Assembly (NCBI GenBank): GCA_964519835.1
Contig: CAZFLD010000018.1
Coordinates: forward strand, 1-62,870
Source of the DNA: CAZFLD01 sp964519835
Lineage (GTDB): Bacteria; Spirochaetota; Spirochaetia; DSM-27196; CAZFLD01
Reading direction: 5' to 3'
Length of the DNA stretch: 62,870 bases
The position numbers and the translations under genes are program-made. Position 1 is the first letter of the stretch. Every line of letters starts with the position of its first letter. Under the pieces are notes generated by a model. It ran no database searches and was not told the origin of the DNA. It saw only the letters and a program-made list of their open reading frames with translations. This document shows positions 32,890-42,349 of the stretch, one piece after another.

Positions 32890-33918
32890 ATGATACAGAT
32901 AAACACAATGAATCCGTTGAGCATCGCCCCGATGATGGACAGGACCGATCGCCATTTCCGCTACTTTTTTCGCCGCCTTTCCCGGCGCGTATTGCTATAC
33001 ACCGAAATGCTAACCCCCGAAGCTCTGGTCCACGGCGACAGGGAGCACCTCCTCGGGTTTCACCCCGACGAACACCCCATATCGCTCCAGATTGGCTCGG
33101 ATGATCCCGATCTCACCTACCGTGCGGTTCAGATTGGCGATGAATGGCGCTATGACGAGTTCAACCTCAATGTGGGCTGCCCCAGCGACCGCGTGCAATA
33201 CCGCAACTTCGGCGCCTGCCTTATGGCGGACCCGGGACGCGTAAGGGCCGTGGGACAGGCGATGTGTGGGGCCACCACAAAACCTTCCACTATTAAGTGC
33301 AGGATCGGCATAGACGGCCGGGAGAGCTATGAGGAGCTCCGCGAGTTTGTGGATACGGTCGCGGAGGGAGGGCCGACACGCTTTACGATCCATGCGAGGA
33401 TCGCGATACTCGAAGGTCTGAGCCCCAAGGATAATCGAACCGTTCCGCCGCTTCGCTACGAGGACGTGTATCGCCTCAAACGGGAGCGCCCGGATCTCGA
33501 GATCGAGATCAACGGTGGCTTTACGACTCTTCCCGCCTTCAAAGACGCCCTTCGCCATGTAGACGCCGTTATGGTCGGCCGCGCCGCCTACGATACACCG
33601 GCGATTTTTGGCGCAGCGGACGCGGAGCTCTACGGCGAGGAACCCCGGCGGGTCACCCGCAGAATGGTGGTAGAGCAGATGATTCCATACGTCGAGGCGC
33701 ACCTTGCCCAAGGGAGGCATCCCAAAGAGGTGCTGCGCCACATGTTGGGGCTGTTTTCATATTGCCCGGGAGCCCGGCGATACCGCCGGAGTCTAGGTGA
33801 AAGCATGCCGGATCCCGCCGACGGCATCCGTGCTTTGGCTTCCTGCCCGGACTACCTTCCTCGCGAGGTCTTGGACGAGGAGCTCTCTGCGCGTGTTTCA
33901 GCCTCGATATCCGCCTGA
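32890..33918 (+). CDS. dusA: tRNA-dihydrouridine synthase A
   Basis: This 342-aa flavoprotein has LSIAPMMDRTDRHFRYF, LYTEMLT, NLNVGCPSDRVQYRNFGACLM (with the catalytic Cys) and IEINGGF, all close to DusA. It reduces U20/U20a in the tRNA D-loop using FMN. Start candidates are ATG 32890 and ATG 32908; no SD decides. Its 3' end overlaps the convergent small membrane gene by 67 bp. Confidence 0.93.
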   Translation: MIQINTMNPLSIAPMMDRTDRHFRYFFRRLSRRVLLYTEMLTPEALVHGDREHLLGFHPDEHPISLQIGSDDPDLTYRAVQIGDEWRYDEFNLNVGCPSDRVQYRNFGACLMADPGRVRAVGQAMCGATTKPSTIKCRIGIDGRESYEELREFVDTVAEGGPTRFTIHARIAILEGLSPKDNRTVPPLRYEDVYRLKRERPDLEIEINGGFTTLPAFKDALRHVDAVMVGRAAYDTPAIFGAADAELYGEEPRRVTRRMVVEQMIPYVEAHLAQGRHPKEVLRHMLGLFSYCPGARRYRRSLGESMPDPADGIRALASCPDYLPREVLDEELSARVSASISA

Positions 33919-34364
33919 GCGCGGCGGACAAGACAAACCGCCGCCCAAATCATCACAACGCCGGCGATAAGCGTGGGCCAGAACCCCACCCCTATTTCCA
34001 CATGGAAGTATACTGCGGCAACCACCGCACCTCCGCCGAGTGTTGCCACGAGGCGCAGCAGGCGGCGGCTCAAGGACGCCTCGCTGCCGGAACCCACGCC
34101 TTGGTACCACAAAAGGTCAAAAATCGCGAGGTGGATAAGCACGACTCCCAGAATCAAATAGAATATCCTGTCGGCATAGATAGAAACCAGAGGAAGGATC
34201 ATTGCGGGATGCGCCGCCCACCGGAACTTTGTACCAATGATCCACCATGTGCAGGCGGCCACGGCAATAACGGCCACGGCAACCTGCTCGGTGATCAGGG
34301 CCGCGATAAACGCCAGGGCGCCGGCCGCAAGCTTGAGGACAACAAGAAACGACTCCAGACTCAT
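33852..34364 (-). CDS. Small membrane protein (end of MoxR/DUF58 operon)
   Basis: This 170-aa protein begins MSLESFLVVLKLAAGALAFI and is largely hydrophobic, with about five predicted membrane segments, then a charged C-terminal tail rich in Ala/Arg/Ser. The ATG overlaps the stop of the DUF58 gene (ATGA), so it is the last member of the eleven-gene unit. I recognise no family. The C-terminus runs antisense over dusA for 67 bp; both frames look real. Confidence 0.7.
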   Translation of the reverse strand: MSLESFLVVLKLAAGALAFIAALITEQVAVAVIAVAACTWWIIGTKFRWAAHPAMILPLVSIYADRIFYLILGVVLIHLAIFDLLWYQGVGSGSEASLSRRLLRLVATLGGGAVVAAVYFHVEIGVGFWPTLIAGVVMIWAAVCLVRRAQADIEAETRAESSSSKTSRGR

Positions 34365-35638
34365 CGTGCGCGCCCCGCTGCGGCAAAGGACCTTGTCTCT
34401 CGGTACAGCACATCGGCTAGTGAGTCGCTGGGTCGCCAATCCACCACCAAAACGCCCTCGCGTCGCAGACTCCGGACAACCGCTCTGCGCTGCGCCCGCT
34501 CGAACCGGAGGGCCCAACGGACGTTCTGGTCCTCGCTGTTTTCTAGGTCGCCCTCCAGGGCCTCGGCCTCCACACCGTCCGGCGAAACAACAAGCACGCC
34601 ATAACCGTGGCGCCTGAGAAGCGCAATATAGCCGACATCCTCCTTCAAAATCGGACTAATAAGAGCTAACTGGATGTAGCCGGGGAATAGCCGTCTTGGT
34701 AGGCCGCCGAAGTCCGAGAACACTTGATTGTCACCGATTCGAGCCTTGGCCAACGCCCGACTAATTCTTTCGTAGTGACGTTTGCCAAAACCCGGCGGTG
34801 TCCAGTCCAGCGCCCCACCGTAGACAAGAAGCGAGATACGATTGCCCTCCCCGGAGAAATGCTGGGCAAGGGTGGCGGTCGCATGGACGGCGGCGTGAAA
34901 GGTCTTGGAGAGCGCGTAGGCCCTGCTTCGGGCATCGAGGATAAGAGCGATATCGGCGACACGCTCCTGCTCGAAATCGTTGATGTAGAGCTCCTCCCAG
35001 CGGCGGCCGGTTGCGCGCCAATTGACGTGGCGCATGCGATCACCGGGCATGTACCTCCTGATGTCGAAGAACTCGAGACCGGTTCCGCCAACACGCGCGG
35101 GGTGGGCACCGCTGTTCAAGAGTGTGCTTCTCGGCATAAAGGCAATCTGCCGTAGGCTCTGGGGCCGCGGAACCCCAAACACCTCAGAGCTAACCCGGTA
35201 GTCCTTGGTCTTCTCGATCAGACCAAGGCCGCCGCGGTAGGTCAGCGACACCGCACGGTGGACAAAGTAGCCGCGAGGAACACGGACCGCATAGGAAAAC
35301 TCGAGGCTCTCGCCCTGTGGTAGATTCGAAAATGTGTCCTGGCTCTTTCGCACCACCTCGAGACCAAACGGAACGATGTCTCTGACCGTGACGTCACGGA
35401 GACTCGGACCCGCATTCTCGACACGCACGCGCACCCATGTGGTGTCGCCCTCTTCGAGGCGCCGGGTTTCCACAAAACGCGTAACGGTGAGGCGTCCGGG
35501 CTCTACAAGCAGAAGCCCATCTATAAAAATCATCGCGAGGAAGGGAACCGCGAGGGCAACAAACGAGTGATTGAGCGTCAGGAGCCCGGCGGACAGCAAG
35601 AGCAGTGCCGGGATTGCCACCGCCGCGATTCGGCGCAT
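34361..35638 (-). CDS. DUF58-domain protein (copy 1, membrane-anchored, degenerate MIDAS)
   Basis: This is a 425-aa protein. Two hydrophobic segments at the N-terminus (IAAVAIPALLLLSAGLLTL and ALAVPFLAMIFIDGLL) precede a beta-sandwich and then the DUF58 signature GTGLEFFDIRRYMPGDRMRHVNWRA region. The VWA-like part reads ILDARSRAYA, so the DxSxS metal site is not intact. The start ATG touches the stop of the upstream MoxR gene. DUF58/MoxR pairs are typical of Bat-type loci, thought to act as assembly or chaperone modules for envelope complexes; the client is unknown here. Confidence 0.88.
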   Translation of the reverse strand: MRRIAAVAIPALLLLSAGLLTLNHSFVALAVPFLAMIFIDGLLLVEPGRLTVTRFVETRRLEEGDTTWVRVRVENAGPSLRDVTVRDIVPFGLEVVRKSQDTFSNLPQGESLEFSYAVRVPRGYFVHRAVSLTYRGGLGLIEKTKDYRVSSEVFGVPRPQSLRQIAFMPRSTLLNSGAHPARVGGTGLEFFDIRRYMPGDRMRHVNWRATGRRWEELYINDFEQERVADIALILDARSRAYALSKTFHAAVHATATLAQHFSGEGNRISLLVYGGALDWTPPGFGKRHYERISRALAKARIGDNQVFSDFGGLPRRLFPGYIQLALISPILKEDVGYIALLRRHGYGVLVVSPDGVEAEALEGDLENSEDQNVRWALRFERAQRRAVVRSLRREGVLVVDWRPSDSLADVLYRETRSFAAAGRAR

Positions 35639-36585
35639 CAAGCCCCTTCCAGCACGGGCACCGGAAGCCCCCGCACAATGGACTCGACGATGTCGGCGCC
35701 GGCGTTGTTCTGCATCCAAAGATCCGGCTGTAGGACCAAACGGTGATTCAGGACCGGTTCCGCAAAGGTCTTGACATCGTCGGGAAGCACGAAGGTTCGG
35801 TCGTCCATCGCGGCCCAGGCGCGGGTGAGTTTAAGTAAGGCAAGACCGGCCCGGGGACTCGCTCCCAGATGCACGCCGGCGTGCTCGCGGCTCTTTCTCA
35901 CGAGCCGAACGATGTACCGCTCGAGATCATCGTGGATAAAAACCGACTCGATCTCCCTTCCGACATCGGCCAGCTCATCCGCCGACATCACGGGGCTAAG
36001 CTCCACGTCGTCCTGCTTGCGGGTACGTCTGCGCCTGAGAATCTCCTGTTCGGCTTCCTCGTCGGGATAGCCTATATCGAGCCGAACCAGGAATCGGTCG
36101 AGCTGCGCCTCGGGCAGCGGGAAGGTGCCCTCGTACTCAATGGGGTTCTGCGTAGCCAACACCAAAAACGGCTCAGGCAGAGGAAGACTGTGTCCCTCGA
36201 TCGTGACCTGGCGCTCCTGCATCGCCTCTAGCAGGGCGCTTTGCGTGCGCGGTGAGGCGCGGTTGATTTCATCGGCCAGAACGATGTTGGCAAAAATGGG
36301 CCCCGGCCGGAGCTCGAACTGTCCGGAGCTCCTGTTGAGCATGTATCCGCCGGTGATATCGCCGGGAAGCAGATCCGGCGTAAACTGGATGCGGCGAAAA
36401 CTCAACCCAAGCGCTGAGGCAAGGCTGCGAGCCAACAGCGTTTTCCCCAGGCCGGGCACGTCTTCCAGAAGCACGTGTCCGCCTACAAGCATGTTGGCAA
36501 GGACCATACGCACGGTACTCACCTTACCCACGACGGCCTTACACACCTCGAGGGTCACACGGGCCGCCAGCTGATGGGTCTTCAT
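35638..36585 (-). CDS. MoxR-family AAA+ ATPase (copy 1)
   Basis: This 315-aa protein has Walker A DVPGLGKTLLA, Walker B VLADEINRASPRTQSALLEAM and sensor ATQNPIEYEGTFPLPEAQ, all typical of MoxR. Start and stop overlap both neighbours (ATGA and TGATG), so stoichiometry with DUF58 copy 1 is likely coupled. MoxR ATPases generally partner VWA proteins to remodel or insert metal into client complexes. Confidence 0.95.
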   Translation of the reverse strand: MKTHQLAARVTLEVCKAVVGKVSTVRMVLANMLVGGHVLLEDVPGLGKTLLARSLASALGLSFRRIQFTPDLLPGDITGGYMLNRSSGQFELRPGPIFANIVLADEINRASPRTQSALLEAMQERQVTIEGHSLPLPEPFLVLATQNPIEYEGTFPLPEAQLDRFLVRLDIGYPDEEAEQEILRRRRTRKQDDVELSPVMSADELADVGREIESVFIHDDLERYIVRLVRKSREHAGVHLGASPRAGLALLKLTRAWAAMDDRTFVLPDDVKTFAEPVLNHRLVLQPDLWMQNNAGADIVESIVRGLPVPVLEGA

Positions 36586-37055
36586 CGAATGTCCTCCTCT
36601 ATTGATCGCAGCGTCCCGTCTAAATACTCGCGAAAACCCTTTTCGTCAAACTCCTCCACATCGTCCGCCGCCGCGCTCGAGGCCCGGCCGATAAGCAACG
36701 CGGCAACGTCATCCAGGTCGCGCTTCAAGCGCATCCTATAGTAGCGGCCCTTGTTTACTCTCTTTAGCATCTCCGTTCGGGCGGCGATGGTTCCTTCGGC
36801 GATAGTCGTCGTGGAAGAGGACTTTTTCTTGCGGCGTATTAATCTGACCGATGTGGACACGGCAAACACGGCGGAAATAACGGTCATCGGTAGCCAAAAA
36901 ACACCCTGAGGAACTGAGTTGACATGGAAGCGAACGCGTTCGACCGCGACTGCAATCGGGACGATGACGTACCGACCAATCGGCTCGCGAAGGAGGTACG
37001 CCGCAATTGCCGCCCCGAGGACCGCGGCGGCGATGTACCAAAAGTACTTCTTCAC
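36582..37055 (-). CDS. Hypothetical membrane protein
   Basis: This 157-aa protein starts at GTG overlapping the stop of the DUF4129 gene. Two transmembrane segments (about 4-24 and 52-72) are followed by a basic stretch (RRKKKSSSTTTIAEG) and a helical acidic tail. No family is recognised. In related Bat-like loci this position is often a small membrane protein preceding MoxR. Confidence 0.65.
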   Translation of the reverse strand: MKKYFWYIAAAVLGAAIAAYLLREPIGRYVIVPIAVAVERVRFHVNSVPQGVFWLPMTVISAVFAVSTSVRLIRRKKKSSSTTTIAEGTIAARTEMLKRVNKGRYYRMRLKRDLDDVAALLIGRASSAAADDVEEFDEKGFREYLDGTLRSIEEDIR

Positions 37056-37918
37056 GCCGCATCCACCGCGTCTGCGATACACCGCAGGGCGGCCTGCGCA
37101 CGGCGTCGGTCCTCGTCGCCGGGCTCGACCCCGCCGTAGCGTACCATTTCGAAAATCCGCACCAGCGTGTCGACCTCTTCCTCCGGCCCACCTTCATGGA
37201 CAACAACAATCTCGAACTCTCGCGGTGTCATCGCGCGCTTTCTGGGCACGCCTCGCCGCTCAAGAATGATTCGCTCCAGGTCGTAGAAGCACTGAATCAC
37301 CACCTCGGAGAAACGCCTGCCGGCTTCGAGGGCTTCCTCGGCGTCCCGCAGGCTGTCCGCAAGCTTGGCGCCGGATCGCTTAGCTCGCCGCCGTCTGATG
37401 TAGAGCACAAGCAAAGCCACCACGCCGGCGCCTCCAAGGATGATGCCGGCACCGATGGCTACCGTAATCTCCGTGCTCGGCTCCACGTCGGGCTCGACAA
37501 ACTCTCGCACGTCTTCGTTACCAGGTGCCGTGGACGAGAACTGGTCCGAGGTGAACCCTTCCTCCATGTCCGGCTCGAAGTTTCGGTCGATATTTGTGGT
37601 CAGCAACGAGACGGCAAACAGAAAGAAAACGGTTATCAAGAAAAGAATAACAAGATTCCGCCTCTGTTCCGGGAAAAAAAGCCCCACAACAACGACGAGA
37701 ATGGCGACGATAAACAAGAGCTGGATAATCGTCTCCAGGGCCCCTGAGTCGTCGCCCGCCTCCGGCGGCGGCGGTGTGGTCGGCTCGGCGAGATTGACCC
37801 TCTGTTCACCGGCGACTTGGTAGCCTTCGGAGAGGGAAAATCGAGGAAGCCCGGCCGCTACCACAAAACCGGCAACGACAAACAGGATCGCCGGAACGAT
37901 TCGGTTCCGCATGTCCAT
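37052..37918 (-). CDS. DUF4129-domain membrane protein
   Basis: This 288-aa protein has a signal-type segment, then an LFIVAILVVVVGLFF transmembrane segment, a middle acidic extracytoplasmic region and another TM (about 155-175). The C-terminal cytoplasmic domain (RRGVPRKRAMTPREFE, DTLVRIFEMVRYG) matches DUF4129, which is found in transglutaminase/DUF58/MoxR operons. It follows the giant VWA fusion by 36 bp. Role unknown. Confidence 0.78.
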   Translation of the reverse strand: MDMRNRIVPAILFVVAGFVVAAGLPRFSLSEGYQVAGEQRVNLAEPTTPPPPEAGDDSGALETIIQLLFIVAILVVVVGLFFPEQRRNLVILFLITVFFLFAVSLLTTNIDRNFEPDMEEGFTSDQFSSTAPGNEDVREFVEPDVEPSTEITVAIGAGIILGGAGVVALLVLYIRRRRAKRSGAKLADSLRDAEEALEAGRRFSEVVIQCFYDLERIILERRGVPRKRAMTPREFEIVVVHEGGPEEEVDTLVRIFEMVRYGGVEPGDEDRRRAQAALRCIADAVDAA

Positions 37919-37954
37919 TACGCGACTGATGCTATCACAGGCGGTCGGAGAGGG

Positions 37955-40900
37955 CTACGCTGCACCCTCTCCCTCCCGGCCGACCTCCCGTCGCCGACTA
38001 TCGCGGCCGGTCGGTCGAACATAGTAGAGGCTCAACTCGGCAAAAAAGAGCAAGAATCCAATCAAGACCACGATACCGGAGAGGTCGCGGTACCGCATGC
38101 CGGACAGACCCTCGAGGGTTGTGACATCGGCAGGCGATCCGAGGATCGAGCCACCGGTGATTCCCGCGATGTCTCGCAAGAGCGGTCCGTTTACCGGACC
38201 CGGTCGGAGCTCCCCGGGGTAGGCGTTAACGATGCCAAAGCGTGAGAGCACCCCGCGTTCCGGAGTACCGATGGTGGCGACGGAAGTGCCGAGAGGAGGA
38301 GGTAGGAGTTGTGCCCGGTAGCGCCCCGGCGACTCGAGGACGAGCTCGTGCCGGGAGGTGAATCCGTCCGGACCAACCACGCGCAGCTCGAGGTTTGGAT
38401 CAACGAGGTACGATCCGGACGCATCGACGATGTCCGCCTCCACCAAGAGCTCGTTGGGCTCGCGGACGGTGGTGATGTCGACGGCTACCGCTGTGCTTCG
38501 TCCGCCGCCCTCACCCCCGTGGGCGAACAAGACCGAGGCGGACGACAGCGCACGAAGCAGACCAACCATCAGCGTGGGAGTCTGGTCCCACCTCAACCAG
38601 GCGTCGGACCACAGCCCCGCGAAGTCGGAGGTGAAGGCCGCCGATCGACCGAGTCCGTAGCGCCGTACGCTGAGGATAGGATTACCGCCGGGACCGGCAA
38701 AAACGATGTCCGCATTCGGTTTTGCATAGGTAAGCACAAAGCCGTCGAGCGGCGGGATAATCGTAGTGTCAACGGCCTGCATAAATGGCGGCCGTGCTTC
38801 GAGACTTGGCACAAAACGCTCCTCGACCACCAGATCCTGGGTAACAAGGGTCGTCTCGGAGGTGAAGATACGGGGCACGGTGCTTACGTCCCGCGTGACG
38901 TAGCTTCTGCCGCCGCCTCGGTGCGCGATAGAGCGCATAAGCTCACGATCGGCGTTTGACCCGATTGAAACCGTCGAAACGGTTATGCCTGAGTCGAGCA
39001 TCTCGCCCACCAAGGAATCAAACTCCGCGTCACTCGTGAGGCCGTCGGACAAGACGATCACGTGCTTAGCTGCGGCCGGCGTCTCGTTGAGATTTCGAAA
39101 GGCCTCCTCCATCGCGTCATAGAGGATTGTGCCCCCTCCCGTCTCGAGACCCGAGAGACTCTCGGAAATAGCCTCGACTTCCCCCGCGGCAATAAGCGGC
39201 ACCGTCCACTCGTAGTCGGCATCAAAGGCGAGCACGCCGACACGGTACACGGGATTTATGATTTCGACGGTGGTAAGCACGGCTTCTTTTACCAAATCGA
39301 GTTTGGACACGCCTGAGCTGTTTTGCGCCCCCATGCTCCCCGATCGGTCGATGACAAAAAGCATCGCAAGGCTCGGGACCTTGAGCGACGCCGTAACATC
39401 CATGTCTACGGGGAGGAGGTCTTCGATGGGGGTTGCCGAATAACCGCCTGCACCAAAACTCGATGTGCCGCCGAGCATCAAAAAGCCACCGCCCATGTCC
39501 CGCACAAAGCTCTCGATCGCGTCCATGCGGTCCAGGGAGACTCGGTAGGCCGGTACGTCGTCAAAAACGATTGTGTCGTAGGCGGCGAGCCCGGATCGGT
39601 CGGCGGGGATATCGGAGGGCGAAGTGACAACAACGCGTACGCCGGCCGCATCCAACAACCCGGACAGAGCCGACGGCCGCTGTGAAACCAGCAGAATAGA
39701 CTGGGGACCGGCCACCTCCATGGTAGCTCCGCCGTAGTTGTTGCCCGCCACCTGATCGCCGGCCACAGTTGCGCTTACTTCCACTTCGTAGAACCCCGGT
39801 CGCATGCCCGGAAGGCGAAAGCTATGGGTGGACGTGCCTGCCGGCAGTTCAACACGGCGGGTGGCGACGGATTCCCCGTCGATAGAAAGAAACAGCTCAC
39901 CTTGGGTGCGGTAGCTTCCCTCCAAGACCACGTCCACGGTAAACGCGGCGTCTTCGGGCAAGGAGGACGGCATGGCCACGTTGGACACAAGCACGTCCTG
40001 ACGGCGCCCGTCGTCATCCACAGGCAGCACATGGACGGGCATGTCGGCCCGTGCGAGCATCTGAGCGGCGATACGAGCATCACCAACGTTTTCCCGGCCG
40101 TCCGTCACAAGAACAACTACCGAGCTTCCTACGCCCGAGGAGAGGCTCAGTGCGGAGAGGAGTCCGGCCTCCAGGTTGGTGGCCCCTACGTTCACCCGAC
40201 GCGGCGGCACCACGTCGGCGTAGAGGTCAGGGTTCCTGCCCGCCACAACGGCATCCCCGCCAAACAAAACAAGCGCACCGTCGTGGTTGGGTAGTTGCCG
40301 CGCCATCTCCGCCGCGAGCGTCCGCGCCCGTGCACCGGGTGCCGTCGACATCCCTGCCGACACGTCCGCGAGGAAGATCACCTGCCGCCGAACCTCCGTG
40401 TCCGGTACCTGGAGTCCCACGGCCCCGGCTATGACAAGGACAAGTGCGACGGCGCGGAGGACCGACTCACGGTTCACCGCATTGCCCGCGCGTCGCGCGA
40501 GCCACTCGGCTACCATGACCGCGGCAACAAGAATCGGCAGAACACAGAAGTATGCGGAGCCCGTGTTCTCCCCGCTCCGGACCACCACGGAGTCGTCTGC
40601 GCCGGCGGCGGCCCCTGCCGGATCGGCGGCAACCGCGGAGCTCGCGCCGGCGGCGGAAGCCGCGCCAACCGACACCGTCTCTCGAGTCGAGGTAAGGCTT
40701 ACGGCAAAGACCGTGTTGTTGCTGCCGCCTTCGACCACGTAGAAGCCGGGCTCCGACGTGTTTGTGATGGTTCCGCCCGCAGGCCCCAAGGTCACACGCT
40801 CTGTAGATCCGTCCGGCCCGCGAACTACAAGGTCGGTTCCCGGAATGTCACGGACCGGAATCGATGCACCGGGTTGCGCGACCCTATCGGGTTCGGCCAG

Positions 40901-42349
40901 GTTAAAGCCACTCAAGTATCTCACGGCGTTTGACAAAAACAGCGGGAAGTCGGCGGTGTCGATCCAGCTTGCGCTCGACGGGAAAAACGGCAGAATTACG
41001 GCACGCATCCGATCGTTTTCTCCGGCGACAATCGCAGGAGTCCCGCCGGCGCGAGCCACTACGCGGACACGACCATCGACGACCGGAATCCCCATTTCCT
41101 GCACCCGAAATCCGCCGGAGGACAGACCGCGCGTGAGCGGATCTTCCACCACACCGACGTCACGCCCCACGGCCTGAATCGAACGAATCTCGTCGACCAT
41201 ACCCGCGACGGCGGCGCCGAAAACCAGGTAGGAACCCGACGATCCCTCAGGTATCGGAATCCCGACGGAGACGACCAGGTCGAAGGCCTCAGGTCGCGGC
41301 TGCGCCCCGTCCACCGGAACCTGCACCTCCACCCCATCCATCGCGAAGAGGGCCGACCGCAGATAGGGATCGTCGCCGAGGAGCAAGACCCGTAACTGGT
41401 CTTGCCGGCTTAACACGGTGTAGGCCGTGTTATCGGCCACCACCGCGTCATTTCCACTCAACTCGGCCCAGGCACGGTTGGGCAAGGCCCCCTCGAGGAT
41501 CAGATCGACAAGCTCAACGCCGCCGGCCGGTACGAACAAGGCCTCTTGAAACCGTACCTCGCCGTCCAAGTACACGGTAAGCTCACCGTTGTAGTCGCCA
41601 CCGGCCGCCCGAACCTCGGTAACGGCCCGATAGCTGCCCGGCACATCGTAGCGCTCGCGGAAACGGAACGTTGTGATACCCGCGTTTGCCTGGTTCGATT
41701 CTAACAACACAAGCTTATTGCCCGGGGCAAGCGTACGGAGTGGCTCTTGGTCGGAGTAGATCAGGATTCGGCCCTCAGGACCTGCCAGGCCGGAGGCAAG
41801 CCGGACGGCCGCATCTATGTCGCCGACCTCGTTGGTGGGTTCAAGGCCCTCGAGGGCATCGTGTGCAGCCGCCGGCGGTTCGCCGAACGGTACAAGCAAG
41901 CGCGGCAGCCGTCCCGCGGCCACCACCGCAAGCTCGGACGGCGATAAGCGGCGCACCTCCTCCGCTACAAGCCGCGCGGCAAACGCCAGACGCGACTCGC
42001 CCGCGTCGGGTGCAATCGGCGCGTCGCCCTGTGCGGCGCCCGCGGCCATGCCGGCGGAGACATCCACCACTACCACCAGGCGGCCACCTCCTCCGGCAAT
42101 GCCCGATCCCAAGATCGGCTGCGATAGAAAGAGCGCCACCAGCACCACGGCGAGTATCTGCAACCACATCTCCAAGTTGCTCAACAGTCGTTTGATACGA
42201 AGTGACGATGTTGAATTCGATTGGACGCGCTTGAGAATCAGCAAGGAAGGAAACACCAGCGTTTGTCGGCGTCGTGTTACGAGATGGAACAGAACAATAA
42301 CGGGAGCAAAGGCGAGGAGTCCCATAAAGCCGGGCGCAAGAAACGTCAT
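37955..42349 (-). CDS. Giant BatA/VWA-GATase-VWA fusion membrane protein
   Basis: This is a 1464-aa protein. The N-terminus (about 1-80) is a BatA/aerotolerance N-terminal-like region with two TMs (FMGLLAFAPVIVLFHLV and ILAVVLVALFLSQ). VWA-like segment 1 has DVSAG at 96-100 and segment 2 has DVSAG at 662-666, both lacking the last Ser of DxSxS. A GATase1-like region (about 870-990, FVRDMGGGFLMLGG) precedes a canonical VWA with DRSGS at 1001-1005. A late TM and basic tail close it. Normally these are two proteins (a BatA-like protein and a VWA/GATase protein), so this looks like a fusion. It overlaps DUF58 copy 2 by 4 bp. The start MTFLAPGF follows the family pattern; an upstream frame is a shadow. 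Confidence 0.85.
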   Translation of the reverse strand: MTFLAPGFMGLLAFAPVIVLFHLVTRRRQTLVFPSLLILKRVQSNSTSSLRIKRLLSNLEMWLQILAVVLVALFLSQPILGSGIAGGGGRLVVVVDVSAGMAAGAAQGDAPIAPDAGESRLAFAARLVAEEVRRLSPSELAVVAAGRLPRLLVPFGEPPAAAHDALEGLEPTNEVGDIDAAVRLASGLAGPEGRILIYSDQEPLRTLAPGNKLVLLESNQANAGITTFRFRERYDVPGSYRAVTEVRAAGGDYNGELTVYLDGEVRFQEALFVPAGGVELVDLILEGALPNRAWAELSGNDAVVADNTAYTVLSRQDQLRVLLLGDDPYLRSALFAMDGVEVQVPVDGAQPRPEAFDLVVSVGIPIPEGSSGSYLVFGAAVAGMVDEIRSIQAVGRDVGVVEDPLTRGLSSGGFRVQEMGIPVVDGRVRVVARAGGTPAIVAGENDRMRAVILPFFPSSASWIDTADFPLFLSNAVRYLSGFNLAEPDRVAQPGASIPVRDIPGTDLVVRGPDGSTERVTLGPAGGTITNTSEPGFYVVEGGSNNTVFAVSLTSTRETVSVGAASAAGASSAVAADPAGAAAGADDSVVVRSGENTGSAYFCVLPILVAAVMVAEWLARRAGNAVNRESVLRAVALVLVIAGAVGLQVPDTEVRRQVIFLADVSAGMSTAPGARARTLAAEMARQLPNHDGALVLFGGDAVVAGRNPDLYADVVPPRRVNVGATNLEAGLLSALSLSSGVGSSVVVLVTDGRENVGDARIAAQMLARADMPVHVLPVDDDGRRQDVLVSNVAMPSSLPEDAAFTVDVVLEGSYRTQGELFLSIDGESVATRRVELPAGTSTHSFRLPGMRPGFYEVEVSATVAGDQVAGNNYGGATMEVAGPQSILLVSQRPSALSGLLDAAGVRVVVTSPSDIPADRSGLAAYDTIVFDDVPAYRVSLDRMDAIESFVRDMGGGFLMLGGTSSFGAGGYSATPIEDLLPVDMDVTASLKVPSLAMLFVIDRSGSMGAQNSSGVSKLDLVKEAVLTTVEIINPVYRVGVLAFDADYEWTVPLIAAGEVEAISESLSGLETGGGTILYDAMEEAFRNLNETPAAAKHVIVLSDGLTSDAEFDSLVGEMLDSGITVSTVSIGSNADRELMRSIAHRGGGRSYVTRDVSTVPRIFTSETTLVTQDLVVEERFVPSLEARPPFMQAVDTTIIPPLDGFVLTYAKPNADIVFAGPGGNPILSVRRYGLGRSAAFTSDFAGLWSDAWLRWDQTPTLMVGLLRALSSASVLFAHGGEGGGRSTAVAVDITTVREPNELLVEADIVDASGSYLVDPNLELRVVGPDGFTSRHELVLESPGRYRAQLLPPPLGTSVATIGTPERGVLSRFGIVNAYPGELRPGPVNGPLLRDIAGITGGSILGSPADVTTLEGLSGMRYRDLSGIVVLIGFLLFFAELSLYYVRPTGRDSRRREVGREGEGAA

